36,607 nt of DNA from positions 1 through 36,607 of the forward strand of contig JAEWHG010000121.1 of the NCBI GenBank assembly GCA_023387935.1, written 5' to 3'. The position numbers and the translations under genes are program-made. The DNA comes from Bacillota bacterium. GTDB taxonomy: Bacteria; Bacillota; Clostridia; Peptostreptococcales; Natronincolaceae. Positions 1 through 8,839 of this stretch are shown in pieces; within the stretch, counting starts at the first letter, position 1, and every line of letters begins with the position of its first letter. Below the pieces are notes generated by a model. It did no database searches. It was not told the origin of the DNA and saw only the letters and a list, made by a program, of their open reading frames with translations.

Positions 1-111
1 GTGCCAGCAGCTATGGTTGAAAAACAAACTGTAGAAGTAGATACTGTATCTGGAGCAACTTATTCAAGTGAAGGAATCATCGGAGCTGTTAAAAACGCAT
101 TAAGTAAATAA
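1..111 (+). CDS. FMN-binding domain protein, C-terminal fragment
   Basis: Partial gene cut by the left window edge; frame 1 is open to a TAA at 109-111. The last 36 residues are visible and contain SGATYSS (residues 18-24 of the fragment). This matches the conserved S-G-A-T signature of FMN_bind domains (RnfG/NqrC-like and related exported flavoproteins), in which the Thr can carry covalently bound FMN. The C-terminal helix IIGAVKNAL also fits the end of such a domain. A strong terminator follows 17 bp after the stop, so this is the last gene of its transcript. Whether it is an isolated secreted FMN-binding protein or part of an electron-transfer operon cannot be seen from here. Confidence 0.75.
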   Translation: MPAAMVEKQTVEVDTVSGATYSSEGIIGAVKNALSK

Positions 112-128
112 TTAAATTATAAAATAAT

Positions 129-156
129 CCCCTGATAAAATCGGGGGTTTTATTTT
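129..156 (+). terminator. Rho-independent terminator after the FMN-binding gene
   Basis: An 8-bp stem (CCCCTGAT at 129-136 with ATCGGGGG at 140-147, one T-G wobble) closes an AAA loop and is followed by TTTTATTTT, on the plus strand directly after the stop codon at 111. Confidence 0.85.
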
Positions 157-171
157 CTATAGTAGATCTTT

Positions 172-209
172 AAAAAAGTACAGCCACCTCATAGGGCGGC
201 TGTACTTTT
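172..209 (-). terminator. Bidirectional terminator hairpin downstream of nhaC
   Basis: A perfect 12-bp stem (AAAAGTACAGCC at 174-185 with GGCTGTACTTTT at 198-209) lies 26 bp past the nhaC stop. On the minus strand the stem runs into TTTTTT. It can also act as a second terminator on the plus strand. Confidence 0.8.
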
Positions 210-234
210 CTAGTTATATATTCTACATTAATAT

Positions 235-1665
235 TTACTTATTATGAGCTACTATTTTTCCGTGTCTATCTAGTTCATTACCATCTTTGTCAACTTTAGT
301 TATACTAAAACCAGTAAATCCATAGATTATAGCAACAATTGGGTTAATTAGATTTAAGAAAGCATATGGTGCAAATGCAAGAGGTGAAACTAGAAGTGCA
401 CTATGCATAAATGCTCCGCATGTATTCCAAGGAATTAATGCAGATGTTAGAGTACCAGCGTCTTCTAGAGTTCTAGATAATACTTTAGGGTGAAGTCCTC
501 TTCCGTCGTAAACATCTTTATACATTCTTCCTGGAATTACTATGGATAAATATTGGTCTGCAGCAAGAATATTAACTGCAATACTTGTTAAAATAGTAGC
601 TGTAATTAATGAACCAGTATTGTTTGCATATTTTAATATGGAATTTCCGATTGCTTGAAGCATTCCTGTTTTTTCCATAATTCCGCCGAATACCATAGCT
701 AATAGAATTAATGAAACAGTCCACATCATAGAATCTAATCCACCACGGTTTAGAAGCTCATCAACCATTGAAACACCACTTTCGATTTCAAAACCATAGT
801 GGGCAGCATTTACAATATCTCCTAGGCTTGAACCTTGGAATATAGCAGCAAATACACCACCGATTGCAGTACCAGCGATTAATCCTGGGAGTGCAGGAAC
901 TTTAAGTACTACTAAAATAATAACGATAATAGGAGGAAGGAAAAGTAAAGGTGTAATATTAAAGTTGCTTGATAATCCATTTAAGATTACATCTATATTA
1001 GCTGTATCCAATGCAGAACCTGCATATTTAGCACCTATGATACCGTATAAAACTAATGCAATGATAAAACTTGGAACTGTTGTATAAAACATATGCTTGA
1101 TATGTTCGAATAATGTAGTTCCTGCCATTGCAGGTGCTAAGTTCGTAGTATCTGAAAGAGGTGACATTTTATCTCCAAAATATGCACCGGAAACGATTGC
1201 ACCAGCTACTATTTCTACTGGTATTCCTAATCCTTGACCAACACCGATAAGGGCAACACCTACAGTTCCAGCTGTAGTCCACGAGCTACCAGTTGCTAGA
1301 GAAACGATTGCGCAAATAATTGATGTAGCGACCAAGAATATACCAGGAGATAGAACTTTTAATCCATAATAAATCATTGTAGGAACAGTACCGCTCAAAA
1401 TCCAAGCGCCAATTACTGTACCAATGATCATTAATATTAATATAGCTTGCATAGACATTTGAATTGTCTCTATTGCTCCCTTTTCTATTTCATCCCACTT
1501 GTAACCTAATGAGAAAATAGCTACGCCAGAAGCAACTATAATGGCAATAATAATAGGAATATGAGGATCTGAGCCAAGTTTTGTGATTCCTATAAATAAG
1601 GATGCTACTAATACAATAATAGGTATAATAGCGTGAACGAGAGTGGCTTGCTTTTTAGTTTCCAT
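235..1665 (-). CDS. nhaC: NhaC-family Na+/H+ antiporter
   Basis: A 476-residue integral membrane protein with about 11-12 hydrophobic segments. It carries the NhaC-family signature GAYFGDKMSPLSDTTNLAP at residues 160-178, preceded by a Gly/Ser/Thr-rich SSWTTAGTVG at 127-136. NhaC proteins exchange cytoplasmic Na+ for external H+; close relatives (MleN) exchange malate/Na+ for lactate/H+, so the substrate could be an organic anion. The ATG is preceded by AGAGGAGG at suitable spacing. It is transcribed alone, convergent with the FMN-binding gene and divergent from the redox operon at 2082. Length is typical of the family and no key motif is missing. Confidence 0.9.
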   Translation of the reverse strand: METKKQATLVHAIIPIIVLVASLFIGITKLGSDPHIPIIIAIIVASGVAIFSLGYKWDEIEKGAIETIQMSMQAILILMIIGTVIGAWILSGTVPTMIYYGLKVLSPGIFLVATSIICAIVSLATGSSWTTAGTVGVALIGVGQGLGIPVEIVAGAIVSGAYFGDKMSPLSDTTNLAPAMAGTTLFEHIKHMFYTTVPSFIIALVLYGIIGAKYAGSALDTANIDVILNGLSSNFNITPLLFLPPIIVIILVVLKVPALPGLIAGTAIGGVFAAIFQGSSLGDIVNAAHYGFEIESGVSMVDELLNRGGLDSMMWTVSLILLAMVFGGIMEKTGMLQAIGNSILKYANNTGSLITATILTSIAVNILAADQYLSIVIPGRMYKDVYDGRGLHPKVLSRTLEDAGTLTSALIPWNTCGAFMHSALLVSPLAFAPYAFLNLINPIVAIIYGFTGFSITKVDKDGNELDRHGKIVAHNK

Positions 1666-2081
1666 AAAAATAAATTCCTCCTCTAAAATTTAATTGATTA
1701 AATTATTATCGTTTTTTCCAAAAAAACTTGCTCTAGACCTGTCCCCCTTTTTAGTTTAAATGATTAAAACACAACACAAGATTGATATAAGTGCTTTTGA
1801 ATCTTTTTTACTCATAATTATATTACTATAAATATATGGAAAATTCAAACACAATTTACCATAAATGTGGATGTATTCATTAAATATTCGAAATATATTA
1901 GAAATAACGAATATTCATTATAAAGCATGTACATTTACATTATCTAAATGCCATGATATTATATAATTGAATATTTTAAATCATTTCAATTATCAGTTCA
2001 TGTTTATTTTTTAACTAAGTACAAATGAAAATATGATCTTAATCTTAAGAAAAATTATCTAAGTTAAAGGGGGAGTAAAGT
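1666..2081. other. Divergent intergenic region between nhaC and the redox operon
   Basis: 416 bp of AT-rich sequence without a convincing gene on either strand. It must hold the promoters for nhaC (leftward) and the NuoE-like gene (rightward), but no clear -35/-10 pair could be chosen by eye. The only ordered structure noticed is an 8-bp inverted repeat, AATATTCG at 1883-1890 with CGAATATT at 1908-1915, flanked by a direct repeat TATTCATT (1874-1881 and 1912-1919). It could be an operator; this is inference only. Confidence 0.4.
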
Positions 2082-2591
2082 ATGAATTGCTGTGGAAGAG
2101 ACCATAACAAAAGTATGACAGCTATTTTGCTTGAAGACGAAGAAAAATTAAAATCAATCTTAAGTAAGTATGAAGGGAAAAAGGGGAGCCTAATCAGTAT
2201 TTTACAGGATATTCAAGATCATTATAACTATTTGCCATTAGATGCTCTAAACTATATATCTAAAGAGACCGGCATTAAGCCAGCTAAAATTCATGGTGTA
2301 GCCACATTTTATACGCAGTTCAGATTAAAGCCTATAGGAAAAAATTTGATAATGCTTTGTCAAGGAACTGCTTGCCATGTTAACGGTTCTAAAAGTATAG
2401 AAGAAAGTATTACTGAAGAACTGAAAATTAAGGATGGAGAAACTACTGAGGATAATTTATTTACCTTAATAAATGTTGCTTGTTTAGGGTGCTGTAGTCT
2501 TTCACCAGTAATGATGATAAATGACGAAACCTATGGCAAATTAACACCGGAAAAGACGAAGAGTATTATTAGGGAAATTAAGGGGGCTTAG
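2082..2591 (+). CDS. nuoE: NuoE-like [2Fe-2S] subunit of a soluble NAD(P)H-dependent oxidoreductase
   Basis: A 169-residue thioredoxin-like ferredoxin of the NuoE/HndA/HydC family. The four cluster ligands fit C-x4-C...C-x3-C: Cys93, Cys98, Cys134 and Cys138. The helical N-terminal region (residues about 20-75, including HYNYLPLDALNYIS) is typical. An AAGGGGGAG ribosome binding site precedes the ATG. In this family the subunit relays electrons next to the FMN of the NuoF-like partner, which starts only 2 bp downstream. No membrane complex I genes are nearby, so the complex is expected to be cytosolic. Two extra cysteines at residues 3-4 have no known role. Confidence 0.88.
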   Translation: MNCCGRDHNKSMTAILLEDEEKLKSILSKYEGKKGSLISILQDIQDHYNYLPLDALNYISKETGIKPAKIHGVATFYTQFRLKPIGKNLIMLCQGTACHVNGSKSIEESITEELKIKDGETTEDNLFTLINVACLGCCSLSPVMMINDETYGKLTPEKTKSIIREIKGA

Positions 2592-2593
2592 AT

Positions 2594-4348
2594 ATGAAGA
2601 TCATTGTAGGACAAGGTAGCTGTGGGATAGCTGCTGGTGCTAATAAGGTATATGGGGTCGTAGAAGAAGAGATAAAAAGCATGAACTTAGATATTGAGAT
2701 AGGTGTTACCGGTTGTATAGGAATGTGTTATTTAGAGCCAATTATAGAGTTTATTGATGATAATGGAGAGAAAACTTCATTTGTGAAGGTAAATGAAAAA
2801 ATGGCAAAGGAAATCATTAATGAAATAGCTAAAACTAAAAATAAACCGAATGAATATATAATGGAGGACGTTGATAAGGCTATTTTAGCTAAACAAAAAC
2901 GTGTAGCTCTAAAAAACTGCGGCATTATTAATCCAGAAAGCATTGATGAATATATAGAGTATGGCGGGTATAAGGCTATTGAGAAATGTCTTGAAACAAT
3001 GACTCCAGAAGACATAATAGAAGAAGTGAAAGTTTCAGGTCTAAAAGGAAGAGGTGGAGCAGGCTTTCCAACTTGGTTTAAATGGAATGCTGCCAAACAA
3101 TCTCTTGGAAAGGTTAAGTATGTAGTTTGTAATGCAGACGAAGGGGACCCAGGGGCTTTTATGGATAGAAGCATACTAGAGGGAGATCCACATAGTTTAA
3201 TAGAAGGAATGATAATTTGTGGATATGCTATAGGGGCTTCTGAAGGCGTTATTTATGTAAGAGCAGAATATCCATTGGCTATTAAGAGATTGGATAAGGC
3301 TATAGAAGAAGCTAGAAGCAGAGGTTATTTAGGAAAAAACCTTTTCGGGCTAGATCAATTTGATTTTGACTTAAGAATTAAAGCAGGCGCAGGAGCTTTC
3401 GTTTGTGGAGAGGAAACAGCTCTTATTGAATCTCTACAGGGAGAGAGAGGTATGCCAAGACTCAAACCCCCTTTTCCAGCACAAAGAGGATATTGGGACA
3501 AGCCAACAAATATTAATAATGTGGAAACCTTTGCAAATGTGCCCTGGATAATATTTAATGGAGGAAAAGCTTTTTCTGCTATGGGAACAGAAAATAGTAA
3601 GGGAACCAAGGTATTTGCTCTGACAGGCAAAATAAATAAGGGTGGATTAGTTGAAGTTCCAATGGGAATACCTCTAAGAGAGATCATATTTGATATCGGC
3701 GGAGGAATTAATGATCATAAAGAATTTAAAGCAGTACAGATGGGAGGACCATCCGGTGGATGTATACCTGCTGATCTTTTGGATACACCAGTAGACTATG
3801 AGTCTATTTCTAAAATAGGAGCTATTATGGGCTCTGGTGGAATGGTTGTAATGGACGAAACCACATGTATGGTTGATATGGCAAAATTTTTTCTAGACTT
3901 TACCCGTAAAGAATCCTGTGGAAAGTGTATTCATTGTAGAATAGGTACAAAGAGAATGCTAGAAATATTAATTAGGATTTGTGAAGGTCAAGGAAAGGAT
4001 GGAGACATAGAACTTTTAGAGGACTTAGGGGAAAAGATAAAGGAAGGATCATTATGTGGGTTAGGCCAAACAGCTCCAAATCCAGTATTAAGTACAATTA
4101 AATACTTCCGTGATGAGTACGAAAGTCATATTCAGCATAAAAAATGTACTGCTAAACAATGTACTAATTTATTAGAGTACATGATTTTAGAGGATCAATG
4201 TATTGGATGTAGCCTTTGTAAACGAAGCTGTCCTGTGGGTGCTATCACTGGAGATAGAAAAGAGGTTCATGTTATTAATCAAGAGCTATGTATTAAATGT
4301 GGCAAATGCTATCAGGTTTGTAAGTTTAATTCAGTGACAGTTGAATAA
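2594..4348 (+). CDS. nuoF: NuoF/HndC-like NAD(P)H-binding FMN subunit with C-terminal 2x[4Fe-4S] domain
   Basis: 584 residues. In order: a thioredoxin-like N-terminal region (1-80), an FMN/NADH-binding core (GRGGAGFP at 152-159, NADEGDPGAF at 180-189), the distal 4Fe-4S motif (Cys442, 445, 448, 488), a Cys518/Cys523 pair, and a ferredoxin tail with two CxxCxxCxxxC clusters (536-546 and 566-576). The ferredoxin tail distinguishes HydB/HndC-type subunits of soluble, often electron-bifurcating enzymes from complex I NuoF. The N-terminal cluster motif has only three obvious cysteines (10, 41, 45); the usual first one is Gly5. The gene follows the NuoE-like gene by 2 bp and precedes the fusion subunit by 21 bp, so the three are probably cotranscribed. 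NAD versus NADP specificity cannot be read by eye. Confidence 0.9.
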   Translation: MKIIVGQGSCGIAAGANKVYGVVEEEIKSMNLDIEIGVTGCIGMCYLEPIIEFIDDNGEKTSFVKVNEKMAKEIINEIAKTKNKPNEYIMEDVDKAILAKQKRVALKNCGIINPESIDEYIEYGGYKAIEKCLETMTPEDIIEEVKVSGLKGRGGAGFPTWFKWNAAKQSLGKVKYVVCNADEGDPGAFMDRSILEGDPHSLIEGMIICGYAIGASEGVIYVRAEYPLAIKRLDKAIEEARSRGYLGKNLFGLDQFDFDLRIKAGAGAFVCGEETALIESLQGERGMPRLKPPFPAQRGYWDKPTNINNVETFANVPWIIFNGGKAFSAMGTENSKGTKVFALTGKINKGGLVEVPMGIPLREIIFDIGGGINDHKEFKAVQMGGPSGGCIPADLLDTPVDYESISKIGAIMGSGGMVVMDETTCMVDMAKFFLDFTRKESCGKCIHCRIGTKRMLEILIRICEGQGKDGDIELLEDLGEKIKEGSLCGLGQTAPNPVLSTIKYFRDEYESHIQHKKCTAKQCTNLLEYMILEDQCIGCSLCKRSCPVGAITGDRKEVHVINQELCIKCGKCYQVCKFNSVTVE

Positions 4349-4369
4349 TTAACATAGGGGGGAATATAA

Positions 4370-7300
4370 ATGCCTAATATTAGGTTGAATATAAACGGTA
4401 CGGAAGTAATGGGACATAAGGGGCAAATGATATTAGAAGTAGCAAGAGAGAATAATATTGAAATTCCTACGCTTTGTCACGATGACAGGGTTAAAGTATA
4501 TGGTTCCTGTGGGCTATGCGTAGTTGAGGTAGAGAATATACCTAAGCTTTTAAGAGCCTGTGCCACAGAAGCTACTGATGGTATGGTGATTTATACTCAT
4601 ACGAATAAAGTTAAGGAATCTAGAAAGATTGCTTTAGAACTATTGCTATCGGACCACGTTGGAGATTGCAAACCGCCATGTGTTTTAGCTTGTCCAGGAA
4701 GCACAGATTGTCAGGGATACGTAGGTTTAATTGCAAATGGGCAATATAGAGAAGCAGTGGAGCTAATAAAAGAACAACTTCCCCTGCCAGCTAGTATTGG
4801 AAGGGTATGTCCTCATCCTTGTGAAACTGCCTGTAGACGACAAGCTTTAGACGATCCAATTTCAATAGCTTGGCTAAAAAGCTTTGTAGCGGATATAGAT
4901 TTAAAGGACCCGAATATATTTATGCCAGATATTAAAGAAGCTACAGGTAAAAATGTCGCAATTATCGGCGGAGGGCCAAGTGGACTTACTGCTGCTTATT
5001 ACTTAGCAAAAGAAGGACATAAGCCAGTTATATATGAGGCAATGCCAGAACTTGGTGGCATGCTTAGATATGGTATTCCACAATATCGATTGCCGAAGGA
5101 AGTTTTAAACAAGGAGATTGAAACTATACGAAATATGGGAGTGGATATGTTTACCAATATTAAAATTGGTAGAGATGTAGAGCTATCCCATTTAAGAGAA
5201 AAATACGATGCGGTTTATGTTGCAATAGGTGCATGGAATAGTACAAAATTGAATTGTCCTGGGGAAGAGCTTGAAGGTGTAATTGGTGGAATTGACTTCT
5301 TAAGTAACTTTGCAGTTGGTAAGCCTGTTAAAACAGGAGAGCGAATAGCTGTAGTCGGTGGTGGGAATACGGCCATGGATGCTTGTAGAACTGCTATTAG
5401 GCTAGGTGCTAAGGAAGTCTATAACATATATAGAAGAACAAAGGATGAAATGCCTGCAGAGGCTGTTGAAATAGAAGAAGCGGAGGAAGAGGGCGTTACT
5501 TTTAAATTCTTAGTGAACCCTATTGAAATAATGGGGGAAGATGGAAAAGTAACTAAGGTAAGGCTTCAAAAAATGGAATTAGGAGAACCAGACGAAAGAG
5601 GAAGAAGAAGACCTGTTCCATTAGAAGGTGAAGAAGAAATAATCGAAGTAGATTGTGTTATAGCTGCAATAGGTCAGCAGGTAGATATAAAGGGCTTAGA
5701 AGACATTACGTTAACGAGATGGGGAACTATCCATACGGATGAAAATTCATTCCTTACAAATCTACCTGGAATATTTGCAGGAGGAGATGCAACTAATAAT
5801 GGTCCGGATATTGCTATTACAGCAATAGGAGAAGGAAAGAAGGCTGCAGAAGTAATTTGTAAATATTTAGAGGGAAAAGTTATTCCATATGAAAAACCTT
5901 TTTATGTAACTAGGGAAGATGTTCCAGTAGAGGAATTTGCACATAGGGAAAAAGAGTATAGACCGAAGATGCAGCATTTAGATCCAGAAGTGAGAAAGAA
6001 GAACTTTGAAGAAATTCTTGCAGGCTATACAGAGGAAGATGCAAAAAGAGACGCTATGAGGTGTCTTGAGTGTGGATGCCATGATGTATTCGAGTGTAAG
6101 CTTTTAGAGTATTCTAATGAATATAAGGTTGAGCCAGAAAGATTATATGGAGAAGTGCATTACCGTATGGAAGATGATGGGCATCCTTTTATTATCAGAA
6201 ACTCAGACAAATGTATTTTGTGTGGACTTTGTGTCAGAGTTTGTGATGAGGTTATAGGGTCTACTGCCTTAGGGCTTTTAGAGCGAGGTTTTGATACAAT
6301 AGTTCAACCTGCATTTAACCTATCTTTAAAGGATACGGACTGCATAAGCTGCGGGCAGTGCATAAGCGTATGTCCAACAGGGGCACTTCAGGAAAGATTA
6401 GATATAGAAAAGTCAGTACCTCTTAATCCTAAAACAACCCATACAGTTTGCTCTCACTGTAGTGTAGGCTGTAAAATAGACTTAGATACGAAAGGAGATA
6501 TGGTTGTTAGGGCATTGCCTAAAAAAGAAAATTCTTTAGATGATGGACTGCTTTGTGTTAAGGGGCGTTTTGGTTTTAACATGAACCAAGCAGGAAAACG
6601 AATAACCAAGCCATTAATTAAAAAACATGGCAGGCTTGAAGAAACGACTTGGGATGAAGCCTTACTTCATATAGCTAAAAAATCACAAAGTTTAGGCGCA
6701 TTATATGGCAACAATTCCATAGGTATTTCTATTTCTGATAGGTATACAAATGAGGAAACTTACTTAATATCTAAGTTTGGGAAAGAAGTATTAAAGAGTG
6801 AAAATATAGGATCATTTAATAATAGCACAGGTGGCGTTGTGGAAGTTTTAGGATATGATGCATCTAGTAATACCTTTGACGAGCTGGCTTATGCAGAAAC
6901 TATTATTCTTGTTGGTTCTAATATTATGGATAACCATACTGTAGCAGGACTTAAAATTAAAAAGGCAGTAGAGAATGGAGCTAAATTAATAGTGATAAGT
7001 CCTAATAAGACTAAAATAGAGCAGTATGCTCATATTAGGGTGAATCCTAAAAATGATATCGTATTTTTACAGGAGGTTACTAAATCACTTATTGAAGGTG
7101 GATTAGTAGCTAAAGCAAGTAATTATGAAGGATTGAATGAATTAAAAGAAAGTTTATCAAATGTTAAAATCAGTCCAGAGGCCGCTGATATTGCTGGTAT
7201 ATATGGAAAGTCTAAAAAAGCTATGATTGTATTTGAACAAAAAAATATAACGCCTGAGGCAGCTGCATTTTTAGCAAATATGGCAGTTTTAGCCGGTCAT

Positions 7301-7948
7301 ATAGGAAAGCCTCGCAGTGGTATAATTCAGTTAAAGCAAAACAATAATAGTCAAGGGCTTAAAGATATGGGCATTAACAAAGGATATAAAGAACTAGAAA
7401 ATTATATTAACAATAAAGAGATTAAAGGATTATTAGTGTTTGGTGAGGATGTATCCCATATGAACCTTAGTATCTTAGAATTTTTAATGGTTCAAGATAC
7501 ACACCTTACGGAAACAGCAAAAATTGCAGATGTTGTTTTACCTGCCGTCGGTTTTGCAGAATCTAGTGGAACCTATACGAATACAGAGAGAAGAATACAA
7601 AGAATAAACAAAGCTATTCAGCCTCTTACAGCGTACGAGAACTGGGAAGTAGTAGTAAAGCTTGCAAATATATTAGATAAAGAGTTTAGATATTCTAGTC
7701 CAGTTGAAGTACTGTTAGAGATTGAGAAAACAATACCTGAGTATTTTGGATTAAGCAAAGTGCAAGGTGCTGAAGCATTTTGGCCAATAAATAGTAGTAG
7801 AGTACTATATGGAAATGGATTCAATTTTACAAATGGTAAGGCAAAGCTTAAATCTGCTGGAAAAGGGCAGTTATTTGTAGAAGACATCAATACAAATAAT
7901 TTGACAAATGCCTTTGTACAATATTTAGCAAAAGAAGAGTTAATATAG
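4370..7948 (+). CDS. Multidomain oxidoreductase: NuoG-type ferredoxin + GltD/NfnB module + degenerate molybdopterin-oxidoreductase domain
   Basis: 1192 residues. In order: [2Fe-2S] ferredoxin (Cys36, 47, 50, 64); GltD-type iron-sulfur domain (Cys100, 104, 108, 114, 147, 151, 155); FAD site GGGPSG (about 200-205) and NAD(P) site GGGNTAMDACR (330-340) with YRRT (354-357), suggesting NADPH; a Cys cluster at 564-575; two ferredoxin clusters (615-625, 658-668); then an FdhA/NuoG-like domain with its 4Fe-4S site (Cys694, 697, 701, 729). In formate dehydrogenases a catalytic Cys/Sec follows the conserved TNEE..L segment; here the segment at about 814-828 reads GSFNNSTGGVVEVLG, without Cys or TGA. 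The chain also ends where the last molybdopterin-dinucleotide-binding domain should begin. The FdhA-like part is thus probably structural, with FAD and FMN on the GltD and NuoF parts as the working sites. An AGGGGGGAAT site precedes the ATG. Confidence 0.85.
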   Translation: MPNIRLNINGTEVMGHKGQMILEVARENNIEIPTLCHDDRVKVYGSCGLCVVEVENIPKLLRACATEATDGMVIYTHTNKVKESRKIALELLLSDHVGDCKPPCVLACPGSTDCQGYVGLIANGQYREAVELIKEQLPLPASIGRVCPHPCETACRRQALDDPISIAWLKSFVADIDLKDPNIFMPDIKEATGKNVAIIGGGPSGLTAAYYLAKEGHKPVIYEAMPELGGMLRYGIPQYRLPKEVLNKEIETIRNMGVDMFTNIKIGRDVELSHLREKYDAVYVAIGAWNSTKLNCPGEELEGVIGGIDFLSNFAVGKPVKTGERIAVVGGGNTAMDACRTAIRLGAKEVYNIYRRTKDEMPAEAVEIEEAEEEGVTFKFLVNPIEIMGEDGKVTKVRLQKMELGEPDERGRRRPVPLEGEEEIIEVDCVIAAIGQQVDIKGLEDITLTRWGTIHTDENSFLTNLPGIFAGGDATNNGPDIAITAIGEGKKAAEVICKYLEGKVIPYEKPFYVTREDVPVEEFAHREKEYRPKMQHLDPEVRKKNFEEILAGYTEEDAKRDAMRCLECGCHDVFECKLLEYSNEYKVEPERLYGEVHYRMEDDGHPFIIRNSDKCILCGLCVRVCDEVIGSTALGLLERGFDTIVQPAFNLSLKDTDCISCGQCISVCPTGALQERLDIEKSVPLNPKTTHTVCSHCSVGCKIDLDTKGDMVVRALPKKENSLDDGLLCVKGRFGFNMNQAGKRITKPLIKKHGRLEETTWDEALLHIAKKSQSLGALYGNNSIGISISDRYTNEETYLISKFGKEVLKSENIGSFNNSTGGVVEVLGYDASSNTFDELAYAETIILVGSNIMDNHTVAGLKIKKAVENGAKLIVISPNKTKIEQYAHIRVNPKNDIVFLQEVTKSLIEGGLVAKASNYEGLNELKESLSNVKISPEAADIAGIYGKSKKAMIVFEQKNITPEAAAFLANMAVLAGHIGKPRSGIIQLKQNNNSQGLKDMGINKGYKELENYINNKEIKGLLVFGEDVSHMNLSILEFLMVQDTHLTETAKIADVVLPAVGFAESSGTYTNTERRIQRINKAIQPLTAYENWEVVVKLANILDKEFRYSSPVEVLLEIEKTIPEYFGLSKVQGAEAFWPINSSRVLYGNGFNFTNGKAKLKSAGKGQLFVEDINTNNLTNAFVQYLAKEELI

Positions 7949-7949
7949 T

Positions 7950-7999
7950 AAACAATAAAACAGGACTGAGGGGTATTTTTCAGTCCTGTTTTATTGTTT
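7950..7999. terminator. Bidirectional terminator
   Basis: A perfect 19-bp inverted repeat (7950-7968 with 7981-7999) and a 12-nt loop, starting 1 bp after the stop of the fusion gene. It serves the redox operon on the plus strand and, 33 bp past its stop, the convergent flavin reductase gene on the minus strand. Both outer arms are A/T-rich. Confidence 0.85.
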
Positions 8000-8031
8000 G
8001 AGAAATTATAATTTTTTTATTGATGCGAACT

Positions 8032-8589
8032 TTAAAGACGTATAGTTTTTAAAGCTTTACTCCAAGCAACCACTTGATCTAACATTGGAGGTACGGATTC
8101 CTCTCTTATTGGCTCTGGTTTGAACTCACTCATATTTACAAAGTCAGTGAAAAGTGACAACATAACCTGATTACGAACATCTGCCATTTGAAGCTCTCCT
8201 ACAATATTTCTTAAATGTTCTACTGCTCTAATTCCGTATCCGCTACCATAACTTACAAATCCAGCTGCTTTATTATTCCACTCTGCACCTAAGTAATCAA
8301 GAGCATTTTTTAAAGCTCCAGATGTTGAGTGGTTATACTCAGGTGTTACAAATATATATCCATCAAATTGTGCAATTTTAGCTGCCCAAGCCTTTGTATG
8401 CTCCTTAGTATATTGCCCCATTGCCGCTGGATATGGCTCATCTAATAAAGGGAGATTAAAATCCGCTATATCAACTATTTCAAATTCTGCATCATCCCTC
8501 TTGGTTGCTATATCATATATCCATTTTGCGACTGCTTCTCCGTTTCTTCCTGGTCTTGTACTTCCTACTATTATACCGATTTTTACCAT
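8032..8589 (-). CDS. NADPH-dependent FMN reductase family flavoprotein
   Basis: A 185-residue flavodoxin-like protein of the FMN_red family (chromate/quinone/azo reductases such as YieF and ChrR). Visible: the phosphate-binding loop GSTRPGRNGEAVA near residue 9, and PEYNHSTSGALKNALDYL at about 83-100, the family's flavin-binding and dimer motif. It probably reduces quinones or other electrophiles with NAD(P)H using bound FMN; the true substrate is unknown. The ATG follows an AGGAGG site at good spacing. It is a single-gene unit convergent with the redox operon and divergent from pepA. Confidence 0.88.
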   Translation of the reverse strand: MVKIGIIVGSTRPGRNGEAVAKWIYDIATKRDDAEFEIVDIADFNLPLLDEPYPAAMGQYTKEHTKAWAAKIAQFDGYIFVTPEYNHSTSGALKNALDYLGAEWNNKAAGFVSYGSGYGIRAVEHLRNIVGELQMADVRNQVMLSLFTDFVNMSEFKPEPIREESVPPMLDQVVAWSKALKTIRL

Positions 8590-8839
8590 TTTGAATCCTC
8601 CTATTTTAAATATATTTTACGTCTACTATATAATTTATTTGATGTACTAATTTATATTACTGTTATTATACCCATCGGAAATATAATTCTAACGCAAAAG
8701 AGAATATTTTTTAATTGATAATTCATATCATGAAATTTAAAAATTACAATTAATTAATATTACGTCTTATTAGAGGATTCTTGGGTATAAATATAGAAAG
8801 AATAAGAAAATTAAAACTATTTATATTGGAGGTTGTAAA

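Noticed and set aside
6700..6900. Selenocysteine in the formate-dehydrogenase-like domain
   Set aside because: The frame has no TGA here, and the aligned segment lacks both Cys and Sec codons.
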